Shown here: piece after piece, positions 34,607-42,392 of the stretch
Layout of the letters: the number at the start of each line of letters is the position of its first letter
Numbering within the stretch: the first letter of the stretch is position 1
Source: CBDAQR01 sp965199055
GTDB lineage: Bacteria; Pseudomonadota; Gammaproteobacteria; Pseudomonadales; Halieaceae
Length of the DNA: 64,000 nucleotides
Direction: 5' to 3'
Assembly: GCA_965199055.1 (NCBI GenBank)
Contig: CBDAQR010000004.1
Span: forward strand, 744,001-808,000
Program-made: the position numbers and the translations under genes
The notes under the pieces: model-generated
What the model saw: only the letters and a program-made list of their open reading frames with translations
Told to the model about the DNA's origin: nothing
The model's database searches: none

Positions 34607-34921
34607 TTATCGAATATTTTTCAGCTCGTCGGACATCAAGAGAGCCATACCCTTTTTTAATATGTCTTTCTCTGTTTCCAGCCGTTTGATCTGACGTTCC
34701 AGGTCGCGAATACGGCGCTGCTCCTCGGTCAGTGGCGTGCCTTTCTGAGGTGTTTCTCCCGAGCGCTCTAGCCGAAGCTGGCGAACCCAGCCCTCCACTG
34801 AAGATTTACTGACGTTCATCGCTTCACTCGCGGCTCTGACGGTATAGCCTTGGTCAACGACTAATTGTGCGACTTCGAGTCGAAACTCCGGGCTAAAGTT
34901 TGGTCTGGATCGTTTGGTCAT
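34607..34921 (-). CDS. IS3-family transposase orfA
   Basis: 104 residues with an N-terminal HTH (FSPEFRLEVAQLVVDQGY, then VRAASEAMNVSKSSVEGWVRQL) and a C-terminal leucine-zipper-like helix (RDLERQIKRLETEKDILKK). Starts 66 bases inside the right IS end. Confidence 0.92.
   Translation of the reverse strand: MTKRSRPNFSPEFRLEVAQLVVDQGYTVRAASEAMNVSKSSVEGWVRQLRLERSGETPQKGTPLTEEQRRIRDLERQIKRLETEKDILKKGMALLMSDELKNIR
34652..34658 (-). other. A6G programmed -1 frameshift site in the IS
   Basis: Read on the minus strand, orfA contains AAAAAAG at codons for Lys-Lys (ILKKG). A -1 shift there continues without a stop into orfB (KKGYGSLDVRRAEKYSIIQ), giving the fused OrfAB transposase. This is the classic IS3-family slippery sequence. 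Confidence 0.7.
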
Positions 34922-34976
34922 TTGCTCACCTGTGTCTTGAGGGGTGATAGTATCACCCAGATTCAGGTGGCCAAAT

Positions 34977-35537
34977 TCAGTGTGCCACTACATTGTGGGT
35001 GGCGGGTGCATCGCCTTTATAAGCGATGCGTTCCAGTTCAGCGCCGAATGATTTGCCGGCTCTGTCTTCGATGGCATAGATGTCGTCGCGCTGCATCTCG
35101 CCGGCCCACACGCCGGAGCCGACCATGGCGGGGGCGAAGCGCGCGCCTTCTTCATTGGTCCACACTACGACTTCGAGAGGCGCGTCGGTCTCAATGCCGT
35201 TGTCGTGCAGGGTCCGCAATACTTCGAGGCCAGCCAATACGCCGTAAACGCCGTCGAATTTTCCACCAGTGGGTTGGGTGTCGAGATGGCTGCCGGTAAT
35301 GACTGGCGGTAGTGCGTCATCTTTACCGGCGCGGCGAGCGAAGATATTGCCCATCTCATCGATCTGAATACTGCAGCCGATGGCTTTGCACCAGTCGACG
35401 AACAGGTCGCGTCCAATTTTGTCTTCGTCGGTGAGTGCCTGGCGATTGCAGCCGCCGCGTTGGGTGGCGCCAATCTGCGCCATTTCCATCAGACTATCCC
35501 AGAGGCGGTCGCTATTAATTCGCAGTGCTTCGGTCAT
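34977..35537 (-). pseudogene. Hydantoinase/carbamoylase-family amidase, 3' half lost at IS
   Basis: The ATG at 35537 overlaps the TGA of the upstream DDAH-like gene (ATGA). Some 182 native residues remain: GSHLDTQPTGGKFDGVYGVL and WTNEEGARFAPAMVGSGV are the metal-binding and substrate motifs of allantoate amidohydrolase/N-carbamoyl-L-amino acid hydrolase (M20-like). Intact members have about 400-420 residues. The frame runs into the IS (HN, then VVAH and stop), losing the dimerisation domain and the last metal ligand, so it cannot be functional. The missing 3' part is nowhere in the window. Confidence 0.85.
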
Positions 35538-36436
35538 ACCGGGTCTCTCCTCAATGCCTGACACATACAGTGTACCGAGCCGCCGCCCTGGGCAATCATC
35601 GATACATCCGGGTCGAACACTTCCAGCCCCTCGGCGCGGCAAGCGTCAATCAACGTTTTACCGGCGGCGGGAATCAATACGCGCTCATCGCCCAGCGCGA
35701 CAATGTTGGTGCCCATGTCCATGGCCTCACCATAGGATATCGGCAGAATGCGAATGCCCTTGGCTTCCAGCCATTGCACGAGCTCGGGCTCCACTGCCTC
35801 GACGCACACCACGGCGAGGTCTTCGGCAATCATGCCCATTTGCACGTCGAGATGCAGAAAGTGGGAATCGAAGGGGTAGGCGTAAAACTCCCAGCCCTCG
35901 CTCTCAAACCACGCTTTCACCTGCATCACCGCAGGCTCGATGGAACGCTCCCCGGAATAGCCGCAAATCGCGACGCCGGGTTTCAGGACCATAAAGTCGC
36001 CGCCCTCGATATTGCCCGCGCTTACCAGATCATAGATGGGAATATCGTTTTCCAGGTAAAAGCGCAGCACCGCCGCATACTCGCCGCGGCGATAATCTTT
36101 TTGCAGTTGCGTGATGATCGCGCCCCAAGGGGTCATCACCGAACTATCCCGGGCGTACACCTGGTAGGGCAGGCCGTCCTCGGCGGGCAGACGATGAACT
36201 TTGACACCAGCACTTTCGTAGGCGCTGATCATCTCGGCGTATTGGCTCAGCACTACCTGCTTGTCGAATGTGCGTCCCAGCCGCTCACTGCGCTGGGCCA
36301 CGGCATTGCCCGGTGTCCATTGGTAATTGTCGATCGGGCCCACCAACAAGTCGGTGAGTCTGCCGTACTCGCTGTCGATTCCCCAATAGTCCGGGCGCTG
36401 TGTGCCGCCACCCTCGAGCCGTGTTCTCAGTTGCAT
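35534..36436 (-). CDS. DDAH/arginine deiminase-superfamily amidinohydrolase
   Basis: 300 residues from the ATG at 36436 (GGGGA five bases upstream); an ATG at 36448 is also in frame. The guanidine-modifying (GME) superfamily pattern is present: YARDSSVMTPWG, NIEGGDFMVL, DSHFLHLDVQM (His), and a C-terminal GGGSVHCMCQ with the nucleophilic Cys. It probably hydrolyses a guanidino or methylated arginine compound to a ureido product such as citrulline. The next gene, a carbamoyl-amino-acid hydrolase relative, would act on ureido compounds, so the pair was likely a short pathway. Confidence 0.85.
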   Translation of the reverse strand: MQLRTRLEGGGTQRPDYWGIDSEYGRLTDLLVGPIDNYQWTPGNAVAQRSERLGRTFDKQVVLSQYAEMISAYESAGVKVHRLPAEDGLPYQVYARDSSVMTPWGAIITQLQKDYRRGEYAAVLRFYLENDIPIYDLVSAGNIEGGDFMVLKPGVAICGYSGERSIEPAVMQVKAWFESEGWEFYAYPFDSHFLHLDVQMGMIAEDLAVVCVEAVEPELVQWLEAKGIRILPISYGEAMDMGTNIVALGDERVLIPAAGKTLIDACRAEGLEVFDPDVSMIAQGGGSVHCMCQALRRDPV

Positions 36437-36523
36437 ATCTTTCCCCATAGCTGAACAGGCAAAGCCTCAGCTATTATTGTAGGCAGTTAAATAACCTTTT
36501 TCCGTTACAAGGCTGAAGCCGAC

Positions 36524-37690
36524 ATGAAGAAGCGTCATATAGCCGTCCTTGTTTTGGTCATCATCGTAGGCCTGTTCTTCGCTGTGGTGCCAAGTCAATT
36601 CGACAAGCAAGCCAATCGCGTCATTCCGGGTGACCTGGATTTAACGGTCAGCCCCGAGGTGCAGGCACTGCATGATTCCTTAACTGTAGTCGACCTGCAC
36701 GCCGACCCCTTGCTGTGGCGTCGCGATCTGCTCATCGACAACGCCTACGGCCACGTGGACTTGCCCAAGCTGGAGCGAGGTAATGTGGCCATTCAAGTAT
36801 TTGCCGCGGCCACCAAATCTCCTGTGGGGCAAAACTACGACTCGAACCCCAGCGATACCGACCAGATGACTGCACTGATGGTGCTCAACATGCAGCCCGT
36901 GGCCACCTGGGGCAGCCTGTATGAAAGGGCGCTGTATCAGGCACAGAAGCTATCGGATTTTGAGGCGGGATCGGCGGGCCGCTTGCAGTTCCTGCGTTCG
37001 CGACAGGACCTGGAAGCGCTAGTGGCTTCGCGCGAAACGTCAGGTGGCCCGGTGGGTGCATTGATGGCGCTAGAAGGGGCACACGCCTTGGAAGGCAAGC
37101 TGGAGAATCTCGACGGGCTGTATGCGGCCGGTTACCGCATGTTTGGATTGGCCCATTTCTTCGATAACGAAGTGTCGGGCTCCATGCACGGGATGGAGAA
37201 GTATGGGCTGACCGATCTTGGACGCAAAGCCATCGCAAAGGCGGAAGACCTCGGCATGATCGTCGATCTGGCCCATGCCAGTGCGGCGGCGCTGGATGAT
37301 GTGCTCGATATGGCGCGCAATCCGGTTGTTGTATCCCATGGTGGGGTGAAAGCCACCTGCGAAGTGAATCGTAATCTCAGTGATGAGCAGATTCTGCGGG
37401 TTGCTGCCAACGGCGGGCTCATTGGGGTCGGCTATTGGGAGGGCGCGGTGTGTGATCCTTCCCCCTATGGCATTGTGCGCGCCATGATCCATATCCGCGA
37501 TCTCGTGGGTGTTGAATATATCGGTCTGGGTTCGGATTTTGACGGTTCCGTGGCCACGGCTTTCGATACCAGCCAGCTGGTGGTGATTACCGAGGCGCTG
37601 CTGGATGAAGGTTTCAGTGAAGACGAGATCGCCGCCATTATGGGTGGCAACGCCCTCAAACTTTTCTATCAGGTACTTCCAACACAATGA
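36524..37690 (+). CDS. Membrane dipeptidase (renal dipeptidase family M19)
   Basis: 388 residues. An N-terminal signal anchor (IAVLVLVIIVGLFFAVV) is followed by the M19 TIM barrel: VVDLHADPLLW (His-x-Asp), LEGAHALEG (Glu), VDLAHAS and VVSHGG (His), and IGLGSDFDGS (Asp). It should hydrolyse dipeptides, including D-amino-acid containing ones, in the periplasm using zinc. Its TGA overlaps the ATG of the next gene (ATGA at 37687). Divergent from the DDAH-like gene; the 87-base gap holds an AGCTGA/TCAGCT hairpin at 36449-36472. Confidence 0.88.
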   Translation: MKKRHIAVLVLVIIVGLFFAVVPSQFDKQANRVIPGDLDLTVSPEVQALHDSLTVVDLHADPLLWRRDLLIDNAYGHVDLPKLERGNVAIQVFAAATKSPVGQNYDSNPSDTDQMTALMVLNMQPVATWGSLYERALYQAQKLSDFEAGSAGRLQFLRSRQDLEALVASRETSGGPVGALMALEGAHALEGKLENLDGLYAAGYRMFGLAHFFDNEVSGSMHGMEKYGLTDLGRKAIAKAEDLGMIVDLAHASAAALDDVLDMARNPVVVSHGGVKATCEVNRNLSDEQILRVAANGGLIGVGYWEGAVCDPSPYGIVRAMIHIRDLVGVEYIGLGSDFDGSVATAFDTSQLVVITEALLDEGFSEDEIAAIMGGNALKLFYQVLPTQ

Positions 37691-39024
37691 TGAATAAACT
37701 ACTGATTACGCTGCTGGCTCTGCCCGTAGTGCTCGCGCTGCTGCTCTGGTTCGGTGCGGGGATTGCTCCCTGGGCATTGGGGGAGAGCATCGCGGTGGGT
37801 ACTGCGATGGGCGCAAAGCTGGGCTGTTCTGCGCGCTATCTGAGCGGTCTTGCGCCCGATCAGATCATCGAAGATCTCACCTCATACTCGCCAGCCAATC
37901 AGTATCTCGATATCCATTACAGTGATGAGCGTGTTGTTACAGCCTCACTGTTTGGCTTGGCGGAAACGCAGGCACGGTATCGTGAGGGTCTCGGTTGTGC
38001 GTTGTTGCTCGGAGATTCGACGGTCCTCGATGACATCGACACTGAAAGCATTGAATCGACTGCGGATGAGTGGCCGCTGGGGGAAACGGTCAGCAGCATT
38101 GATGAGGAGTACCAGCAGCGACTCGATGCGATGCTGCGCTCGGATAACGAGGCCGGTTTTAACAGTCGCGCACTGTTGATGGTGAGGGGCGGCAAGGTTG
38201 TTGCTGAGTCCTACGCGCCGGGTTTCGATAGCAGTACACCCTTGCTGGGCTGGTCCATGGGCAAGAGTCTGACGGCCATTATGTTGGGGCAGTTAGAGCT
38301 GCAAGGCCTGGTCAGCCGCGATGAAACAGGGCTGTTTGAAGCATGGAGTGATGCGCGCAGCGAGATTAGCGTAACCAACTTGCTGCAGATGAGTTCGGGC
38401 CTGGATTTTCAGGAGATATACACACCTGGCCACGATGCGACTCGCATGTTGTTCCTCTCGCCGTCTGCCTCTGGTGTCGCGATGGCTAGCCCATTGGCGC
38501 ATGCACCGGGTGAGCATTTCTATTATTCATCGGGCACCACGAACTTGTTGGCGCGTTTGCTCAGTGATCGCTTGGGCGGGCCCCAGGCGAGCGCCGACTT
38601 TCTCGGCGAGCAAATCCTGCGCCCGCTCGGTATGGCGAACACGGTGCTGGAGATGGACCCCGCCGGTCACTATGTCGGTTCATCCTATATCTACGCGTCT
38701 GCGCGCGACTGGGCGCGTTTAGCTCAGCTCATGCTCAATGGCGGCGAGCTCAATGGCATACGGCTACTCAGCGAAGAGTGGGTGGCCGCGGCGCAGCAGC
38801 CCAATAGCAGTACTAATGATCCCCGCTATGGCTATCAGTTCTGGCTCAATGGCGGTGGTGAAAAACTAAGCTGGCCCGATCTGCCGGAAGATGCCTACGC
38901 GATGCTCGGCAACCGCAAGCAGGTGGTGATGATCGTGCCATCAGCCGACACCATTATTGTGCGCCTCGGCTGGTCCTGGGGGCAGTATCCCACCAGTGAG
39001 AATTTTGCCGCGCTACTGCGCTAA
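37687..39024 (+). CDS. Serine hydrolase, beta-lactamase class C/esterase fold
   Basis: 445 residues. N-terminal membrane segment (LLITLLALPVVLALLLWFGAG), then the beta-lactamase/transpeptidase-like domain with SMGKS (nucleophilic Ser and Lys of SxxK) and YYSSGTTNLL (second motif Tyr). Members are D-aminopeptidases, esterases or beta-lactamases; hydrolysis of antibiotics is not implied. Translationally coupled to the M19 dipeptidase, which suggests shared work on periplasmic peptides. Confidence 0.85.
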   Translation: MMNKLLITLLALPVVLALLLWFGAGIAPWALGESIAVGTAMGAKLGCSARYLSGLAPDQIIEDLTSYSPANQYLDIHYSDERVVTASLFGLAETQARYREGLGCALLLGDSTVLDDIDTESIESTADEWPLGETVSSIDEEYQQRLDAMLRSDNEAGFNSRALLMVRGGKVVAESYAPGFDSSTPLLGWSMGKSLTAIMLGQLELQGLVSRDETGLFEAWSDARSEISVTNLLQMSSGLDFQEIYTPGHDATRMLFLSPSASGVAMASPLAHAPGEHFYYSSGTTNLLARLLSDRLGGPQASADFLGEQILRPLGMANTVLEMDPAGHYVGSSYIYASARDWARLAQLMLNGGELNGIRLLSEEWVAAAQQPNSSTNDPRYGYQFWLNGGGEKLSWPDLPEDAYAMLGNRKQVVMIVPSADTIIVRLGWSWGQYPTSENFAALLR

Positions 39025-39106
39025 CCTCCTGCCAATTGATTGAGGTCAACGGGCGATTTCGGCGCTGGTGTTACTGTGGTTTTGAACCACAGGAGTGAGC
39101 AAAATC

Positions 39107-39526
39107 ATGCGCAAGAACGATCCAATCAATCACATCATGGCGAAGGAAGTGGAGGCTGTACAAGACGGTCAGCCGTTGAGTGATATTTACAAACTCATGT
39201 GTAATACCGGCATACACCACGTGCCTGTTTTACAGGGAAAGCAACTCGTGGGCTTGGTGAGTTTCACCGATATGATGAAGCTGGATCTCGCCATTCATGG
39301 TGTCGACGCGCACACCATCGATAAAGTCATGGATTCGCAGTTCACCATCGCCGATGTCATGACGGCAGACCTGGTTACCCTGGGAGATGACGAGAGCGTC
39401 CGCGATGCGGCGGCGAAGCTGGGAGAGGGTGATTTTCACTCGCTACCGGTGGTTAATGCCCAGGGCGAGCTGGTGGGTATCGTCACCAGTACAGATCTTA
39501 TTCGCTACCTCAGCGAGCAGTATTAA
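39107..39526 (+). CDS. Tandem CBS-domain protein
   Basis: 139 residues from ATG 39107; a GTG at 39095 is in frame but lies right against the AGGAG box. Two CBS motifs: IMAKEVEAVQDGQPLSDIYKL..HHVPVL and VMTADLVTLGDDESVRDAA..FHSLPVV (both quoted in parts). Such two-domain proteins bind adenosine nucleotides and act as energy sensors. A second small CBS protein is at 56258. No fused effector domain. Confidence 0.85.
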   Translation: MRKNDPINHIMAKEVEAVQDGQPLSDIYKLMCNTGIHHVPVLQGKQLVGLVSFTDMMKLDLAIHGVDAHTIDKVMDSQFTIADVMTADLVTLGDDESVRDAAAKLGEGDFHSLPVVNAQGELVGIVTSTDLIRYLSEQY

Positions 39527-39547
39527 TCCCGCAGCAGATCGCCTATA

Positions 39548-39576
39548 TTGGAATCCTTGTTTTGCAGGGATTCCAA
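39548..39576 (+). promoter_or_regulatory. Hairpin overlapping the ribosome site of the 39578 gene
   Basis: A perfect 9-base inverted repeat TTGGAATCC / GGATTCCAA with an 11-base loop ends one base before the ATG at 39578. The AGGGA ribosome site (39566-39570) lies in the loop and the 3' arm, so the folded RNA would hide it. Confidence 0.45.
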
Positions 39577-39577
39577 A

Positions 39578-39937
39578 ATGCATCGTGTCTTAATTCTGGT
39601 TTGTTGCCTGGCGCTGTTGCCGGGCTGTGTTCAGTTCAAGAGTAAACGCGGCGTCGAAGTCGCCTGGGAAGAAACTGTTTCCGCACAGTTCAGTGCGGGT
39701 CAAACCACGCGCGCCGATGTGCTGGATGCCCTGGGGCCGCCATCACAGGTCATCTCGCTGGAAGAAGAAACGGTACTGTACTACCTGTTCGAGAAGGCCG
39801 AAGGCGAGGGCATGATCCTTATCGTCTACAACACCGTCGACATCGAAACTCGCTACGATCGCGCCATATTCTTCTTTGATGAGAACGATGTGCTGAAGGA
39901 CTTCTCTACGCGCGTTCACAAGCACGACGGCAATTAA
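39578..39937 (+). CDS. Putative lipoprotein
   Basis: 119 residues from ATG 39578. The signal peptide ends in a lipobox (LALLPGC), so the mature protein is probably lipid-anchored from that Cys. The remainder resembles small SmpA/OmlA-like envelope proteins (TTRADVLDALGPPSQVISLE). No enzymatic motif. One base separates it from the next lipoprotein gene; both share the GPP motif pattern and are probably co-transcribed. Confidence 0.75.
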   Translation: MHRVLILVCCLALLPGCVQFKSKRGVEVAWEETVSAQFSAGQTTRADVLDALGPPSQVISLEEETVLYYLFEKAEGEGMILIVYNTVDIETRYDRAIFFFDENDVLKDFSTRVHKHDGN

Positions 39938-39938
39938 T

Positions 39939-40544
39939 ATGATGCGTGGCCGCTATGGCCTGTTGCTGTTGCTCGTGGTCTGCATGTCTTTGCAGGCTTG
40001 CGTGTCGCGGCGCTATTACGAATTAGGCGAGCCCTATACACCGGCCGATTCACCCGATCCCTCCGATGCGGTCACCCTGAGCCAGGTAATGGATGATCTG
40101 GGGCCGCCCCTGCGTATCTCAGCCACGCCTAATGGCTACGTGATGGCCTGGGAATACTGGTACATCACCGAAACCAAGGTGGGGTTCAGCCTGGGGGCAG
40201 CGGGCGCTGATTTTCTATCGGTCGACTGGGGCAATGCCAATGCATCCGGCGACTTCCTGCTCATGAGTTTTGACAAGCAGCACCGCTTGCTCACCAGCCA
40301 CCTGGAAGAGTGGGATCGCAACGCGGGCGGAGGGCGAGGAGTGCAACCTTTCCTGAGCGCAGTCGATGTGGTTGATGTCGACGATCTCACGAATCGTTTG
40401 CCGATCCACGAATGGGGCTTTAACTTCTTTGAGCGCCTGCCGACGTCGCTTAATCGAGACAGCCGACCCGACACGGGTCAAAACGGCATTGAGCAGCGCG
40501 GTACCAGCCGCCGAGTGGGTCAACACACTCTTGAGCTGCGCTGA
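39939..40544 (+). CDS. Putative lipoprotein
   Basis: 201 residues. N-terminal signal with lipobox MSLQAC, so export and lipid attachment are expected. The middle contains VMDDLGPPLRISATPNGY, similar in pattern to the upstream lipoprotein and to SmpA/OmlA-type domains. Two adjacent ATGs (39939, 39942) are possible starts. Function unknown. Confidence 0.72.
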   Translation: MMRGRYGLLLLLVVCMSLQACVSRRYYELGEPYTPADSPDPSDAVTLSQVMDDLGPPLRISATPNGYVMAWEYWYITETKVGFSLGAAGADFLSVDWGNANASGDFLLMSFDKQHRLLTSHLEEWDRNAGGGRGVQPFLSAVDVVDVDDLTNRLPIHEWGFNFFERLPTSLNRDSRPDTGQNGIEQRGTSRRVGQHTLELR

Positions 40545-40563
40545 TAGCGTTTAGCGCGCGACG

Positions 40564-41916
40564 TTATTCGGTCGCGCGGTAGCGCAGAAATACGATCACA
40601 CCCAGCACACCCCAGATCACCAGGATGGCCCATTCCTGCGGCCACAGCAGCGCCGATTCATTGGGTGGGAAAAAGGCAGAGAGCAGTCCCAAAATCAGGG
40701 CGATGGCGGTAAATCCCACCAGTTTCGGCGTGCGAATGCGGAAGGGGCGTGGCATATCGGGTTCGTTTTTGCGCAGCACCAGGAACGAAATCGCGACAAA
40801 CAGGAACGCGATCAGCACCGAAAAACTGCCCGTATTGATTAGCCAGGTCAGAATGGTTTTGCCAAACAGCGGTGACAGCATCGACAGGCCACCGATGGTG
40901 GCAATGCCCACCCAGGGTGTGTGATAGCGCGGGTGCAGTTTGGCGAATACCGCAGGCAGTTGTCCCGAATGGGCCAGCGCATACATGACTCGAGAGCCGC
41001 CAATCAGGAAGGCGTTCCAACTGGTGAGAATGCCACCGATGCCACCCAATACCAGCAGGTTGCCCGCCATGGGATGATCCCAGAGCTTCTTGGCAGCATC
41101 CGCCGTTGCCATGTTGGCGCCGCCCAGTTCTTCGGGCGACATGGCCAATGCCACGGAGAAGGCGATCAGTACGTACCACAGCACCGCGCAAAAGACCGAC
41201 ACCACCAGCAGTTTACCGATGCGCTCGGGCGGCAGGTTAATCTCCTCCGCACTCTGCGGTATCACATCAAAGCCCACCAGCATGGCAGGCACCATAATCA
41301 GTACCACCAAAATGCCCGTTGGCGGTTGCGCTATCAGCGGCTTCGCATTGCTCCACTCACCAAACAGGCCGGCGCCGAGTATCAAGCCCACGCCGGAGAC
41401 AAGGATGATCGCAGTCACAACCACCTGGGCCATCGCAGCAAAGCGAATGCCGATGATGTTGATCACCGTGACGAGGAAAGCACCCCCGGCACCGATCAAC
41501 ACAAAGCCGAGGTCGACATCGGCTCCCAATACATTCCACAGGGTGCCCATGCGAATACCAGGCGCGAGATACTCGACGGCGGTGGGCAGTGCCACCGCTT
41601 CAAACAGGCTGACGTTCAGGTAGCTGAATAGTAGCGCCCAGGTGCACACAAAGGACCAGGAAGGCCCCAACGCGCGATGGGTATACACGTGCTCGCCGCC
41701 GGCCTTGGGCATAGCGGAAGCGAGTTCGCTGTAGGTCATGCCCACCAGGCATATGGCCGCACCGCCCACGATGAAAGCGACCAGAGTGCCCACCGAACCG
41801 GCAGTCCCTACCCAGAGGCCGGTCACCAACACCCAACTCCAGCCCACCATCGCGCCGAAGGCGAGGGCGACGACCTGTCGGCTATTCAGTACCTTGTCGA
41901 ATTTCTCGTCAGCCAT
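40564..41916 (-). CDS. APC-superfamily amino acid permease
   Basis: 450 residues, strongly hydrophobic throughout with about twelve membrane segments. The N-terminal VALAFGAMVGWSWVLVTG and GGAAICLVGMTYSELASAMPKAGGEHVYTHRALG regions (quoted in part) are typical of the amino acid-polyamine-organocation family. Inner-membrane secondary transporter, probably for an amino acid or amine. It lies 7 bases downstream of the cupin gene on the same strand, and the cupin and LLM genes are likely in the same operon. Confidence 0.9.
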   Translation of the reverse strand: MADEKFDKVLNSRQVVALAFGAMVGWSWVLVTGLWVGTAGSVGTLVAFIVGGAAICLVGMTYSELASAMPKAGGEHVYTHRALGPSWSFVCTWALLFSYLNVSLFEAVALPTAVEYLAPGIRMGTLWNVLGADVDLGFVLIGAGGAFLVTVINIIGIRFAAMAQVVVTAIILVSGVGLILGAGLFGEWSNAKPLIAQPPTGILVVLIMVPAMLVGFDVIPQSAEEINLPPERIGKLLVVSVFCAVLWYVLIAFSVALAMSPEELGGANMATADAAKKLWDHPMAGNLLVLGGIGGILTSWNAFLIGGSRVMYALAHSGQLPAVFAKLHPRYHTPWVGIATIGGLSMLSPLFGKTILTWLINTGSFSVLIAFLFVAISFLVLRKNEPDMPRPFRIRTPKLVGFTAIALILGLLSAFFPPNESALLWPQEWAILVIWGVLGVIVFLRYRATE

Positions 41917-41923
41917 AGGATTT

Positions 41924-42379
41924 TTAAATCACCAGCACATTGGGGCGGGGCAGCCCCTCGGCCTCGCACATGGCGTAGTAGAACTCGAGCGTCATCGGCC
42001 CATCCACAATCGAATCGATTTCGCCTTGCTCATTCAGGTTGATGTTCGAGCCGTACATCTGGAACCAGACCCGGGTGTTGTCTTCGATGCACTGCAGGGT
42101 GTGCTCCGAGCTGGCCGGTTCATAGAGAAAGGAGCCCGCACGATTCACGTAGTCATACTCTTTGTATTTCCAGGCGCCACTGGTGGTATAGCCATACACG
42201 GGGCCCGTATGGCGGTGAGTCTGAACTTCGTATCCATTCTGAAAGATGTTCTCGATGATCCACAGGCCTTCGCCGACATTCACCTGCAGCACGCGCAGTT
42301 TGCTGCCGTCGCCGATGTCGATAAACGGCACATCGTCATTGCCGATATGAATCGCTTCAGGGTGGGGTACGTTACTCAT
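41924..42379 (-). CDS. Cupin-domain protein (2,4'-dihydroxyacetophenone dioxygenase-like)
   Basis: 151 residues, no signal peptide. A cupin barrel with a GYEVQTHRHTGPVYGYTTSG motif (His, His and a later His in SSEHTLQC) that could bind iron. It resembles the DAD-like dioxygenase family that cleaves acetophenone-type C-C bonds, but the specific reaction is not shown. Preceded by an AGGAA ribosome site. Lies between the LLM oxidoreductase (13 bases) and the permease (7 bases), so likely one operon. Confidence 0.78.
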   Translation of the reverse strand: MSNVPHPEAIHIGNDDVPFIDIGDGSKLRVLQVNVGEGLWIIENIFQNGYEVQTHRHTGPVYGYTTSGAWKYKEYDYVNRAGSFLYEPASSEHTLQCIEDNTRVWFQMYGSNINLNEQGEIDSIVDGPMTLEFYYAMCEAEGLPRPNVLVI

Positions 42380-42392
42380 GCTTCCTATTCCT

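Larger units (their letters stand above)
33738..34987 (-). mobile_element. IS3-family insertion sequence
   Basis: About 1250 bp with orfA (34607-34921) and orfB (33741-34574) on the minus strand. Imperfect terminal inverted repeats read TGGTCAACTAAAACTGGCCAC at the left (first bases shown) and TGGCACACTGAATTTGGCCAC at the right, read inward. The identity extends three bases further outward (TAG/CTA). No direct repeat of 3-5 bases flanks the ends under either boundary. It separates cassette 3 from a truncated hydrolase gene. Confidence 0.88.

Noticed and set aside
36449..36472. AGCTGA-GGC/GCC-TCAGCT hairpin
   Set aside because: It lies at the start of the DDAH-like gene with no T tract and no further support; could be chance symmetry.
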